A DNA stretch of 64,000 nt. It comes from Leptospira ilyithenensis (GTDB taxonomy: Bacteria > Spirochaetota > Leptospiria > Leptospirales > Leptospiraceae). Below, one piece after another: positions 1-10,957 of this stretch. The notes under the pieces were generated by a model. It ran no database searches and had not been told where the DNA came from. It saw only the letters and a program-made list of their open reading frames with translations. Every line of letters starts with the position of its first letter. Position 1 is the stretch's first letter. Where the stretch lies: contig NZ_RQHV01000049.1 of assembly GCF_004771005.1 (NCBI RefSeq), positions 1 to 64,000 on the forward strand, in the 5' to 3' direction. Position numbers and translations under genes: made by a program.

Positions 1-2
1 AA

Positions 3-320
3 ATCATTTTTCCGTTTACAGGATGTGTGACCACTGCTTCTTCGAAGCTGTCAGGTGAATACTATATCAATACAGTCTTCTCCCAGGCAACGATCCCTCA
101 GTTGCAAATGGATCCCTACAATTCGAATATGATGAACCAGGTTTACGCTCAGTCGTATTTTCTGAATTCCACGCAAGCCTGGGCGAGCCAGGTATCGCAT
201 TACCAGAGTTTGTTTCGCGCCGGAAGCCGAGGCAGACAGAACCATTTACGATTATGTATCGGGCATAAACACAAGAGCGATGTGTATAACGATCTAGCCT
301 TACCGAGAGGTTGTCCGTAG
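3..320 (+). CDS. Partial lipoprotein-like protein, probably frameshifted (5' end outside window)
   Basis: The frame is open from the window edge and begins IIFPFTGCVTTASS, which looks like the end of a lipoprotein signal peptide with its lipobox cysteine (FTGC). The true start is therefore upstream of the window. I do not recognise the family. Up to about base 218 the translation is plausible (SQVSHYQSLFR). After that this frame turns basic and unlikely, while the +1 frame from base 220 reads PEAEADRTIYDYVSG and ends at a TAG at 295-297, inside the attC-like site. A one-base indel near 215-222 is therefore likely, and the intact protein would end about 8 codons earlier than base 320. The gene may be the resident of an integron cassette. 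Function unknown. Confidence 0.5.
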   Translation: MIFPFTGCVTTASSKLSGEYYINTVFSQATIPQLQMDPYNSNMMNQVYAQSYFLNSTQAWASQVSHYQSLFRAGSRGRQNHLRLCIGHKHKSDVYNDLALPRGCP

Positions 321-456
321 CTGAGCCTCAAAGAGGCGCGTTAGCGGCGGTGCGCTTTCTTGCTAAGCAAGAAACGTGACGGAGGACAATGTGCCGAAGG
401 CCGAGCAAGGGTGAAGGGAGTGAGTCCCGCAGCGTAGCGGTAAGGCGTAGTTATAC
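284..456. mobile_element. Integron attC-like recombination site
   Basis: The ends are perfect inverted copies: GTATAAC (284-290, R''-like, RYYYAAC type) and GTTATAC (450-456, R'-like, GTTRRRY type). Inside them sits a second perfect inverted pair, GCCTTACC (297-304) and GGTAAGGC (439-446), placed like the L''/L' boxes and separated from the ends by spacers of 6 and 3 bases. The interior is GC-rich and foldable: GCCTC/GAGGC near 325-337, TTTCTTGC/GCAAGAAA around 355-373, and GGCGTA/TACGCC across the right end. This is the R-L-L-R plan of attC sites, at a length typical of long chromosomal attC sites. The stop of the upstream gene lies within it, as is usual for cassettes. No integrase or second attC is visible. 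Orientation cannot be fixed by eye. Confidence 0.65.
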
Positions 457-468
457 GCCGATTTGATT

Positions 469-765
469 TTAAACAGCGATAGGGAATTTTTCTATATGAT
501 TTATTTTTTCTTGCATAGCTAACCAAAGATCATACTTTCCTTGGATTCGAATCCAGCTTTCAGCAGATGTATTTGTCGCGTATGCAATTCGAAGAGCCAT
601 ATTTGGAGTAATTCCAGCTTTTTGATTTACAATTTCAGAAAGAGTTTTTCTTGAAACACCCAAACTTTTTGCAGCTTCAGAAATAGATAAATTTAAAGGC
701 TTTAAGACATCTTCGAGCAAAATTTCACCCGGATGCGTAGGCTTTCGTGTTTTAGTATTTTTCAT
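469..765 (-). CDS. higA: HigA-type antitoxin, HTH XRE family
   Basis: The 98-residue protein carries the typical HigA/VapI opening ([15 protein letters not shown]) and a helix-turn-helix ([21 protein letters not shown], residues about 27-47). It should bind and neutralise the HigB toxin encoded just upstream and repress the shared promoter. Its ATG overlaps the higB stop by one base (TAATG), so the two are translationally coupled. Order is toxin first, antitoxin second, as usual for hig modules. The stop lies 12 bases from the attC-like site. Toxin-antitoxin pairs are common integron cargo. Start choice and family are clear; activity is inferred. Confidence 0.9.
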   Translation of the reverse strand: MKNTKTRKPTHPGEILLEDVLKPLNLSISEAAKSLGVSRKTLSEIVNQKAGITPNMALRIAYATNTSAESWIRIQGKYDLWLAMQEKINHIEKFPIAV

Positions 766-1043
766 TAATGGTAATCCTCGTAATCTACTAAAATTGCATC
801 TTCACCAATAAATAGAAACGTAACTCTCCAATTTCCATTTACCCAAACAGACCATCGCTTTTTCTTATCACCTTTTAAGGGATGAAGCTTGTATCCCGGT
901 AAATCCATGTCTTCAGGCTTTAAGGAGGCGTCTAACCTATCTAATATCCTTGCAAGTTTACTAGAGTGATCAGGTCTTATTCCTTTTTTGCTACCCATAT
1001 TGAAAAAATCCTCGAGGCCTTTATGAAGAAATGATTTGATCAC
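765..1043 (-). CDS. higB: HigB/RelE-family toxin (plasmid maintenance killer type)
   Basis: The 92-residue protein matches the HigB/GraT toxin plan from end to end. It begins [14 protein letters not shown], has [12 protein letters not shown] and [13 protein letters not shown] in the middle, and ends VDYEDYH. Members are ribosome-dependent mRNA endonucleases of the RelE fold. The start is a GTG at 1041-1043; starting at the later ATG (998) would remove the conserved N-terminus. No clear Shine-Dalgarno precedes the GTG, and a promoter-like -10 lies only about 9 bases upstream, so the message may be nearly leaderless. It is followed directly by higA with a one-base overlap. Confidence 0.9.
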   Translation of the reverse strand: MIKSFLHKGLEDFFNMGSKKGIRPDHSSKLARILDRLDASLKPEDMDLPGYKLHPLKGDKKKRWSVWVNGNWRVTFLFIGEDAILVDYEDYH

Positions 1044-1051
1044 CCGATATT

Positions 1052-1079
1052 AGTGTAACGTAATGGGTTACGGTATCAA
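1052..1079 (-). promoter_or_regulatory. Putative higBA promoter with embedded operator palindrome
   Basis: Reading on the minus strand, TTGATA (1079-1074) and TACACT (1057-1052) are separated by 16 bases. Between and partly under them is an inverted repeat, GTAAC (1055-1059) and GTTAC (1067-1071). This is the position expected for an antitoxin operator that blocks RNA polymerase. Seen by eye only. Confidence 0.5.
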
Positions 1080-1228
1080 GTCTTTTTTTGTAATTTTAAT
1101 TTAGAATCATAACCAGCACAAACCCAAGTGCGAATGGGACAAACGGGTTCGTTAATACGAACTTTTAGAAATAGGAACAAAAATTGCAGATTAACGAGTC
1201 TTAAAGCATATTAAATTGCTGGAAAAGT

Positions 1229-2160
1229 TTAAATCGTGCAGGTTCCGCAGTCGAAATTCTGATTTTCGAGAGTTCTTTCTCGCCTGTTTTCCCTGGATTC
1301 TTTTTTTGATAAAGCGGAATCTTTGTTATGGCCATTATAAATTTCTTCAGGGGTTAGTAAGTAGTTTCCGGCTTTGTTCGGCCTTTCTGAATTATAAACA
1401 GAAATCCATAATTCGATTTTTATATCTAACTCTTGTAAGTTGTCTATGTCCTAGTGATAAAGGAATTGATATTTTATGATTTTGTTCAACGCTTCGATCT
1501 GACTATTGGAGAATGTAACATCTTTCTGTGCAATGATCTTGTTGATTGCAACGCCACTCCGATTGATCCATCCGTCCAATTCTCCTTTGTTCTCAGATCC
1601 TCCGTCTGTCATCAAATGAAGGTAGCTGGTTTCTTCGTAAAGAATCGAGTTTCAGGATTTTTACATAATTGATAAAGGAAGTAAGGGAAAGATGTAAAAT
1701 GTGATTTTTCCGACCATACCCCCAAACGGAGGATAGTGGCCATCCCAGTGGAAGTTTTTCTTCGCATAGTTCTTTGATTTTACGAACTTCTGTATTTACA
1801 ATTTGTTTGGGGAATTTGCGAAAACAAAGTTCTATATTTGATAGACCACATACGGAACGGATTTGTAAAGACCATCTGTGGTATGTGGATTTAGAAATCC
1901 TGAACATCCTCAAAGCTCTTTTCAGTCCGAGATGATCTTTGGTTCTTTTGATTGTTGTTATGATTTTTATCTGACTTCGTGTGTTAATCTCGGTCTTCGG
2001 GGTATCTCTTTTATTTTTAAAATACAGTGTTTGATTCTGATATAAGTTTTTATGATACCAGACGGTTGATTTCGGGTATCGGGATAGTTCCTCCTTATCA
2101 AGGAGTCCCAGAGACTCTGTATTTGAAATCGGTGTCGTATTTATGTCGTTTTGCGGTCAC
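1229..2160 (-). pseudogene. Broken DDE transposase (insertion sequence remnant)
   Basis: Reading in from about 2156 on the minus strand, one frame shows an N-terminal HTH-like part (DKEELSRYPKSTVWYHKN), then HLGLKRALRMFRISKSTYHRW and SVWGYGRKNHILHLS. Near 1650 the frame shifts by one base. The next frame carries the catalytic landmarks MTDGGSENKGELDGWI and FSNSQIEALNKIIKY (second Asp and Glu of a DDE domain). A TAG then interrupts it right after KYQFLYH, and the same frame continues with ELWISVYNSERPNKAG to a TAA at 1229-1231. The reconstructed length, about 300 residues, fits an integrase-core transposase of the IS3/IS481 type. No ATG was found at the beginning and no terminal inverted repeats were identified. 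Confidence 0.8.
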
Positions 2161-2229
2161 TTTGTGATGATAGATCGGAACTTTTTAAATAAAGATTACT
2201 TTAAAAAATAGTGAAATATGAAAGTTTAA

Positions 2230-2415
2230 AAATCAACCCCCGGACCACCAAATCGAAAGCGAAGCGAGCGACCGCGCCTTATAGGGAGAGCCGCGTAAAG
2301 GAAAGAAATTGGAAAAGAAAAATGGTGCGAGCGAGCTAATGCAAAATCTAAATAAAGCCCCGCGCCCCGGATAGAGGGAGCGCCCCGTCGACCGATAGCC
2401 GGAGATGGCGCCCAT
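2230..2415. repeat. GC-rich structured intergenic segment, repeat-like
   Basis: Between the dead transposase and the gap promoter lies a stretch much richer in GC than its surroundings, with short internal repeats such as GCGCCCC twice near 2350-2395 around GGATAGAGGGA, and GCGAAGCGAGCG. The minus strand is open for 60 codons here, but the translation has no recognisable domain and the composition suggests a repeated or structured non-coding element. A small RNA is possible. The rest of the 2160-2440 interval shows nothing I can name. Confidence 0.3.
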
Positions 2416-2448
2416 AAAATGAGTGACAGAGTGCCCTAATCCGTAATT

Positions 2449-2477
2449 TTGTTAATTAAATCCCTGTAATTTAATAA
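2449..2477 (+). promoter_or_regulatory. Putative sigma-70 promoter of the gap operon
   Basis: TTGTTA (2449-2454) and TAATAA (2472-2477) are spaced by exactly 17 bases, 26 bases before the gap ATG. A strong AGGAG ribosome-binding site is at 2493-2497. The position fits transcription of gap, pgk, tpiA and secG as one unit. Confidence 0.6.
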
Positions 2478-2494
2478 AAATAGACCATCTCTAG

Positions 2495-3511
<1,017 letters not shown>

Positions 3512-3512
3512 G

Positions 3513-4700
3513 ATGAATCTTCCCAAGATCGAAAGCGAAAATTTTAAAGGCAAAAGAGTCTTTTTACGAGTTGATTTCAATGTTCCCGTAGAAAACGGCA
3601 AAACAACGGACACAACCCGGATCGAAAAAACTCTTCCTACAATCGAGCTCCTTTTACAAAAAGGGGCTCGTGTGATCATAGGAAGCCACTTGGGACGTCC
3701 CAAAGGCAAACCTGATCCGGAATTTACGATGCGTCCCGTTTTTGAGTCGTTTTCGAAACTGACAAAAGCAAAAGTATTATTTTCAGAAAATGTAATCGGA
3801 CCTAAAGCGGTTGCACTTTCCAAAGAATTGAAAGACGGAGAAATCCTTCTTTTGGAAAACCTTCGTTATCATAAAGAAGAAGAAGAAAACGAAAAAGGTT
3901 TCTGCAAAAAATTAGCCGAACTGGCTGACGTTTATATTAACGACGCCTTCGGTGCCGCTCATAGAGCTCACGCATCTACGGAAGGTGTGGCACATTTACT
4001 TCCTGCATTTGCAGGGCTTCTTATGCGCAAAGAAATCGAGATGTTGAGTGGACTCCTTGCTCGCCCCGAACGCCCGTTTGTTGCCATCGTAGGTGGCTCC
4101 AAAGTTTCTTCCAAATTCGCAATTCTCAAAAACCTAAGCGACAAAGTGGATCACCTTCTCATCGGAGGAGGAATGTCCTATACTTTTTTAAAGTCGAGAG
4201 CGGTCCCGATCGGAAATTCTCTTTTTGAAAAAGAATTCGAATCCCAAGCCTTCCAATTGATTGACCGTGCAGGAGTCAACGGGATCGACTTACAGATCCC
4301 AGTCGATCATGTGATCGCGGACAAATTCGATGCCAATGCCAAAACAAAAAATGTGGATAAGATGGGGATTTTGGACGGTTGGATGGCGATGGACATCGGT
4401 TCAAAGACCATCGACAATTATATAAAAGTTATCAAAGACGCAAAAACAATTCTTTGGAACGGCCCTATGGGTGTTTTTGAAATGGATAAATTTGCCAAAG
4501 GAACCATTGAAATTGCGAAAGCAGTCAGTAAATCCAAGGCAAAAACGATTGTGGGCGGAGGAGATTCGATTGCAGCGGTGAACAAAGCCGGTGTTGCCGA
4601 CAAGATCACTCACATCTCCACCGGGGGCGGTGCCTCACTTGAATTTTTAGAAGGAAAAACACTACCAGGTGTTGCCTGTTTGGTGAAAAAGGAAGACTGA
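3513..4700 (+). CDS. pgk: Phosphoglycerate kinase
   Basis: The enzyme transfers the acyl phosphate of 1,3-bisphosphoglycerate to ADP. The 395 residues begin [25 protein letters not shown], cut short here as the usual PGK opening. Substrate-binding GSHLGRPKG, the hinge/nucleotide part [12 protein letters not shown], and the C-terminal ATP loops WNGPMGVFE and GGGDSIAAV are all present. A longer in-frame start at 3444 lies inside gap and adds a tail no PGK has, so the ATG at 3513, one base after the gap stop, is used. It relies on translational coupling or the weak AAGG just upstream. Confidence 0.97.
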   Translation: MNLPKIESENFKGKRVFLRVDFNVPVENGKTTDTTRIEKTLPTIELLLQKGARVIIGSHLGRPKGKPDPEFTMRPVFESFSKLTKAKVLFSENVIGPKAVALSKELKDGEILLLENLRYHKEEEENEKGFCKKLAELADVYINDAFGAAHRAHASTEGVAHLLPAFAGLLMRKEIEMLSGLLARPERPFVAIVGGSKVSSKFAILKNLSDKVDHLLIGGGMSYTFLKSRAVPIGNSLFEKEFESQAFQLIDRAGVNGIDLQIPVDHVIADKFDANAKTKNVDKMGILDGWMAMDIGSKTIDNYIKVIKDAKTILWNGPMGVFEMDKFAKGTIEIAKAVSKSKAKTIVGGGDSIAAVNKAGVADKITHISTGGGASLEFLEGKTLPGVACLVKKED

Positions 4701-4701
4701 T

Positions 4702-5451
4702 ATGAGAAGAAAGATCATCGCTGGAAACTGGAAAATGAACCTTACACTAGCCGAAGCAAAATCAATTGCCACCGGTCTTGCCGGAAAACTCGGACAAACC
4801 AGGCCGGAAGTGATGGTCTTTCCCAGCTCTATCCACTTACCTAGCGTAAGTGAAATCCTGCAAAACACAAATGTTGTTGTAGGTTCGCAAAACGCTTATC
4901 AGTCGGGACTCACTGCTATGACGGGAGAGATTTCCCCCGTTCAATTGAAAGAATTGGGAATCAACACATCTCTTGTAGGTCATTCGGAAAGAAGACAATT
5001 TCTGGGAGAAACGAACGAGATCCTAAACGAAAAAGTAAAGTTTTTACTCGGCCAAGGGTTCCGAGTCATTTATTGCATCGGAGAAACCCTTGCGGAAAGA
5101 GAAACAGGAAATACTTTCAATGTTTTAAATACCCAAATCAAACAAGGACTGAAAGGGATCGAAAGTTCCCTATTCGAAAGACTCATCATTGCGTATGAAC
5201 CTGTTTGGGCGATCGGAACGGGAAAGGTGGCGACACCGGAACAAGCCGAAGAAGCTCACTCTTTCATTCGTAAAGAAATAGCCGGATTATTTGTGGGTGC
5301 TTCAACGCTAGCAGAAGCCATCCAAATACTTTACGGCGGTTCCGTAAAAGCGGACAATATCGCTTCCCTACTCACCAAACCGAATATAGACGGTGGTCTT
5401 GTGGGCGGCGCAAGCCAAAAGCTGGATTCATTTTTATCACTGATTATTTAA
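4702..5451 (+). CDS. tpiA: Triosephosphate isomerase
   Basis: This 249-residue TIM barrel interconverts dihydroxyacetone phosphate and glyceraldehyde 3-phosphate. Landmarks run in order: AGNWKMN with the catalytic Lys near residue 12, VGHSERR with the catalytic His near 95, [12 protein letters not shown] with the catalytic Glu near 167, and the phosphate-binding YGGSVKADN. The length is that of a typical bacterial TpiA. The ATG follows the pgk stop by one base, so it belongs to the same coupled unit. Confidence 0.97.
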   Translation: MRRKIIAGNWKMNLTLAEAKSIATGLAGKLGQTRPEVMVFPSSIHLPSVSEILQNTNVVVGSQNAYQSGLTAMTGEISPVQLKELGINTSLVGHSERRQFLGETNEILNEKVKFLLGQGFRVIYCIGETLAERETGNTFNVLNTQIKQGLKGIESSLFERLIIAYEPVWAIGTGKVATPEQAEEAHSFIRKEIAGLFVGASTLAEAIQILYGGSVKADNIASLLTKPNIDGGLVGGASQKLDSFLSLII

Positions 5452-5461
5452 AGGAAAAACT

Positions 5462-5803
5462 ATGGGATTTTTAATCGGAACAATCGTTACTCTATTCGTA
5501 CTTCTTTCACTGTTTTTGATTCTTCTTGTGATGATTCAAACAGGTAAAGGGGGATCTGCCGGGATGCTTGGCGGATCTACAGCAAGTCAATCCGTCTTCG
5601 GTGCATCTACCGCAGATGTTATGACCAAAACAACAAGAGTGTCTGCAATCCTCTTCATTCTACTCTCGTTGACACTGTCTTTTCTTTTTGCAAAGAAAGA
5701 CGATGTATTGCTTCCTGAAGTAGAGCCAACACTCGAAGCCCCAGTGGATGCAACAAATACAAATGAAGCTACACCGGTTACTCCTTCTAGCCCAGCTAAG
5801 TAG
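5462..5803 (+). CDS. secG: Preprotein translocase subunit SecG
   Basis: The 113-residue protein has two hydrophobic helices (about residues 3-25 and 58-77) joined by the diagnostic SecG loop, [16 protein letters not shown]. SecG is the small SecYEG subunit that assists SecA-driven export. The C-terminal tail after residue 80 is acidic, then Thr/Pro/Ala-rich and longer than in E. coli. AAAGGA lies 6 bases before the ATG. Its position after tpiA, with no promoter visible, matches the arrangement seen in several spirochaetes. The next gene starts within its last 40 bases in another frame. Confidence 0.93.
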   Translation: MGFLIGTIVTLFVLLSLFLILLVMIQTGKGGSAGMLGGSTASQSVFGASTADVMTKTTRVSAILFILLSLTLSFLFAKKDDVLLPEVEPTLEAPVDATNTNEATPVTPSSPAK

Positions 5804-6434
5804 CCTTATCCCTTTATGCGTTGTCTCTCTAACTGCTGAGACCGCGCATAAAGTTCGGGAAAAACAATTAGACCAAGAAATCCTCTCTCTCTACAAAGAT
5901 CTTTCCCGCGCAAGAGAGCTTCTCTCCTACGATAAAATCCAAACAGTTCCGGGCAATACCACTGTGAGTTTTGTCGGGACTTACCCCAATCGAACCGGTG
6001 TAAAGATAAGAAAGTTCAATATCGATGCTGATTCAGGGCCCAAAGGTAGGGTTAAATCCTCCGAAGAAAAATCAATCTTACTAGAATTCAACGGTTCAAC
6101 TCTTTCCCGTGTGGAAGTATCAGTCATTTCGGAAGACGTACAGATAGAACAAAAATCAAAAACACTGATAGTAGATACTTCCCCCTTGGATGATAATTTG
6201 AATGATATGGAGATTCGTTTTTCTGGGTTAGATGGTCTTTCAAAATTCACACTTGCCGATTTTCAGAATGATGACGTAAAACCGGAACGGAATAATTTTA
6301 AAAAAGATTTTTATATCAAGTTCTTATTGGACTTTCATTCTCAGATTTCTTCCATCATCGCATCTCAAAAAAACCAGGGACTCAAAGGCCAGAAAAATAT
6401 GTTAAAACAACTGAACGGATCTTTGAAGTATTGA
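5763..6434 (+). CDS. Exported protein of unknown function overlapping secG
   Basis: The 223-residue protein starts with a signal peptide ([20 protein letters not shown]), followed by a polar mature region with one likely coiled helix ([20 protein letters not shown]) and then beta-rich, Ser/Lys-rich sequence. No domain was recognised. The ATG at 5763 is preferred to 5748 because it puts a basic start directly before the hydrophobic core; both overlap the end of secG by 40-55 bases. The downstream kinase begins 4 bases after its stop, so it may be cotranscribed with the kinase/regulator pair. A role as a periplasmic partner of that sensor is conceivable but not shown. Confidence 0.7.
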   Translation: MKLHRLLLLAQLSSLIPLCVVSLTAETAHKVREKQLDQEILSLYKDLSRARELLSYDKIQTVPGNTTVSFVGTYPNRTGVKIRKFNIDADSGPKGRVKSSEEKSILLEFNGSTLSRVEVSVISEDVQIEQKSKTLIVDTSPLDDNLNDMEIRFSGLDGLSKFTLADFQNDDVKPERNNFKKDFYIKFLLDFHSQISSIIASQKNQGLKGQKNMLKQLNGSLKY

Positions 6435-6438
6435 TTTT

Positions 6439-7595
6439 ATGATCGAGCCAGTAATTCGCAAACGTCCGGATATCCCCGAATCCATTGAAAAGATCACGGA
6501 AAAAGCAAGGGAATTGGAAGCCATATACGATGTGGTTCAGGACCCCTTAGTGCTTATTGATGCGGATTTTAAGGTACAAAGAGCCAATCTGGCAACGATT
6601 CAATTTGCGAAAAACCATGATTTCGAAAGCGTTTTGAACAAACCTTGTTACGAAGTATTGTATCAAAGAACGGACATATGTCCTTACTGTCCTGCTGCGC
6701 AAACCACTGACAAAAAAGACAATGGGTTTCAGCATTTTTTAACTCCGAAGTCCAGAGAGATATTTTTCAAAGTGGGTGAAAAGAAACAAACTCTTCAGTT
6801 GGAATTTTATCCTTATCCTAAAAACGAAGGCGAACATTGGATTGTTGAAAAAATATCCGATGTCACCAAACAAAAGGAAAAAGAAGAAGAATCCTTTCGA
6901 ATGCGTAACCTTGCTTCATTGGGGATTCTCGTTTCGGGCATTGCTCACGAGCTAAACAACCCATTAACAGGTATCAGCCTAACATTACAAAACCTAAAGG
7001 CAAATTGGCAGAATGCAAGTCCCGAACAAATAGAAAAAAGACTTGAGATGATCAAAAACGATATCTCCCGCGCAGCGATCATCGTATCCGACATCATTTC
7101 ATTTGCCAAATCGGACCGGGTCAAGGTAACTCTGGGAGATATCATAGATACGATCAATCGCGCCAAAGATACGGTTGTCAGACTCTACCCTCATTTAAGC
7201 AAAAACATAAATTGGAAAATCCTATTCGATCACGAATACCAATTCCCTTTTCATCCTCAGAAGATGGAACGGTTGTTTATGAATATATTCAGAAACTCAC
7301 TCCAGGCATTTGATTATAGACCGGGAGAGATCACAATCGACGTAAGAAAAACCAAAAACTGGATTCACATCATTGTAGAAGATAATGCAGGCGGAATTCC
7401 CGAAGCGATCATTCAAAAAATATTCGATCCTTTCTTTACAAACAACAAATCCGGAACAGGAACAGGACTCGGTCTTTCCATTTGTTACTCCATAGTTCAA
7501 GAACATGATGGAACCATCTCTGTCAAATCCACGGAAGGAAAAACCAGATTTACTATTTCTTTTCCCGCTTCGGGAGAAAATACGGAAGACCCGTT

Positions 7596-7599
<4 letters not shown>
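6439..7599 (+). CDS. Cytoplasmic PAS sensor histidine kinase with CxxC-type PAS
   Basis: The 386-residue protein has no membrane segment. A PAS domain (about 25-145) contains a cysteine cluster, [17 protein letters not shown], with Cys70, Cys81 and Cys84, suggesting redox or metal sensing. The dimerisation/phosphoacceptor region follows with the H-box [11 protein letters not shown] (His170), then the HATPase_c domain with N-box [12 protein letters not shown] (Asn286), DNAGGIPE and the GTGTGLGLS lid. It should autophosphorylate at His170 and pass phosphate to the regulator, whose ATG overlaps this stop by four bases (ATGA). The signal is unknown. Confidence 0.9.
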
Positions 7600-9654
<2,055 letters not shown>

Positions 9655-9655
<1 letters not shown>

Positions 9656-10923
9656 TATTTTATTTCTCTCTCAGGTAGAATTTGATGTAATAAATACAAA
9701 GCGGTGTTAGCCGCATTTTCCCGGATAGTTTCTCTATTTCCCGGAAATAAATAACGGAATGTTTCCGTAGGTTTCCCTTTTTTCTTTCTTCCTATCCAAA
9801 CGAGTCCGACCGGTTTTTCTTCCGTTCCGCCGTCAGGACCGGCAATTCCGGTAATAGACAACGAATAGTCCGCATTTGTTTTATCGGAAAGACCATCCGC
9901 CATTTCCGAACAAGTCTCTCTACTGACTGCTCCGAATTTTGCAATCGTATCTCCACCTACACCAAGTAAGCCGACCTTTTGGTCATTGGAATAGGTAATG
10001 ACTCCCCCCAAAAAATAAGCACTGGAACCTTTTATATCCGTAATCTTGGCACCAAGGAGTCCGCCTGTACAACTTTCAGCGACAGCGAGACTTTTCCGCG
10101 ATAGGCTCAAAGACTCATGCACTTCCGTAAATACGTCTTCCGTGCAAAGTTCTTTATAAAAATTTTGAATCCTTGAAACAACTTCGTTTAACAAAGATTC
10201 GTCTTTCGCATTAAAAATCGTTTTGATAAACCCTTTTTGTGCGGTCACACCCCAATCCATTCCCGAAGAGAGCAAATCTTTCTGGTTTTTCATAAACTCT
10301 TCCTGGAACAGAGACTCTCCGATCGACCAGATCCAACGGGTGGTTTGTTTTAAATTTTCAATACCGTAATTTCTTTTAAGGAAGGGCAACAATCTGCGAT
10401 TGAACATCTCCTTCATCTCTGCCGGAACCCCAGGCATACATACAAGAAAAGAAGAAGGTGCTATCTCTTCTGCAAATCCGACTGCAATTCCCGCAGAATT
10501 GTCCAAGGTATAGGATCCGGACGGAACGTACACCTGCCTGAGCATCGCAGGAAGAATTTCCGTATAGGATCTCCCTCTGGATTCGATAAGTTTCTGTAAT
10601 TTGATCCTTGCTTTTTCAACAACTTCCCTTTCTTTGTTTTGCAAATCCAAAACAGTCTGCAAAGTATAATCGTCTTCCGTTGAACCTAGTCCGCCGGTCA
10701 TGATGGCAAGGATAGGGTTGTCAGGATCATTTTCCGCCTTTCTTTTCAATAACAACAATTCTTCCAAAATGGTTTTCGGATTGTCAGGGAGAGCGATAAA
10801 GTTTCTTACTTTCCAGCCTTCCTCAAACAAACGATTGGCGATCCAACCTGAATTGGTATCGATACTTCTTCCGGCCGTGATTTCGGAACCTGTGGCAATG
10901 ATTGTGATTTGAGGTTGTTTCAT
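9655..10923 (-). CDS. cinA: CinA-family protein (nucleotide amidohydrolase)
   Basis: The 422-residue protein has two domains. The N-terminal part is the MoCF/molybdopterin-binding-like domain (ATGSEITAGRSIDTN; MTGGLGSTEDD; MPGVPAEMKEMF). The C-terminal part (about 265-420) is the CinA/PncC domain (AVAESCTGGLLGAKIT; SITGIAGPDGG; KPVGLVWIG). PncC-type enzymes deamidate nicotinamide mononucleotide in NAD recycling, and the N-terminal domain is an ADP-ribose pyrophosphatase in studied homologues. The length is the normal full-length form. It lies 34 bases downstream of argS in the same array. Confidence 0.93.
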
Positions 10924-10957
10924 TTTAGTTTATTTATTATTTGCCTGGCTCATAAAT

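Noticed and set aside
1105..1175. Possible second attC-like site after higBA (ATCATAAC near 1107-1114 and GTTAATAC near 1151-1158)
   Set aside because: The ends are not complementary, no inner L-type boxes exist, and the GTTCGT/ACGAAC stem around it is only six pairs.
2233..2415. Minus-strand open frame of 60 codons
   Set aside because: No ribosome-binding site or domain; biased GC-rich composition suggests a non-coding structured or repeated element.
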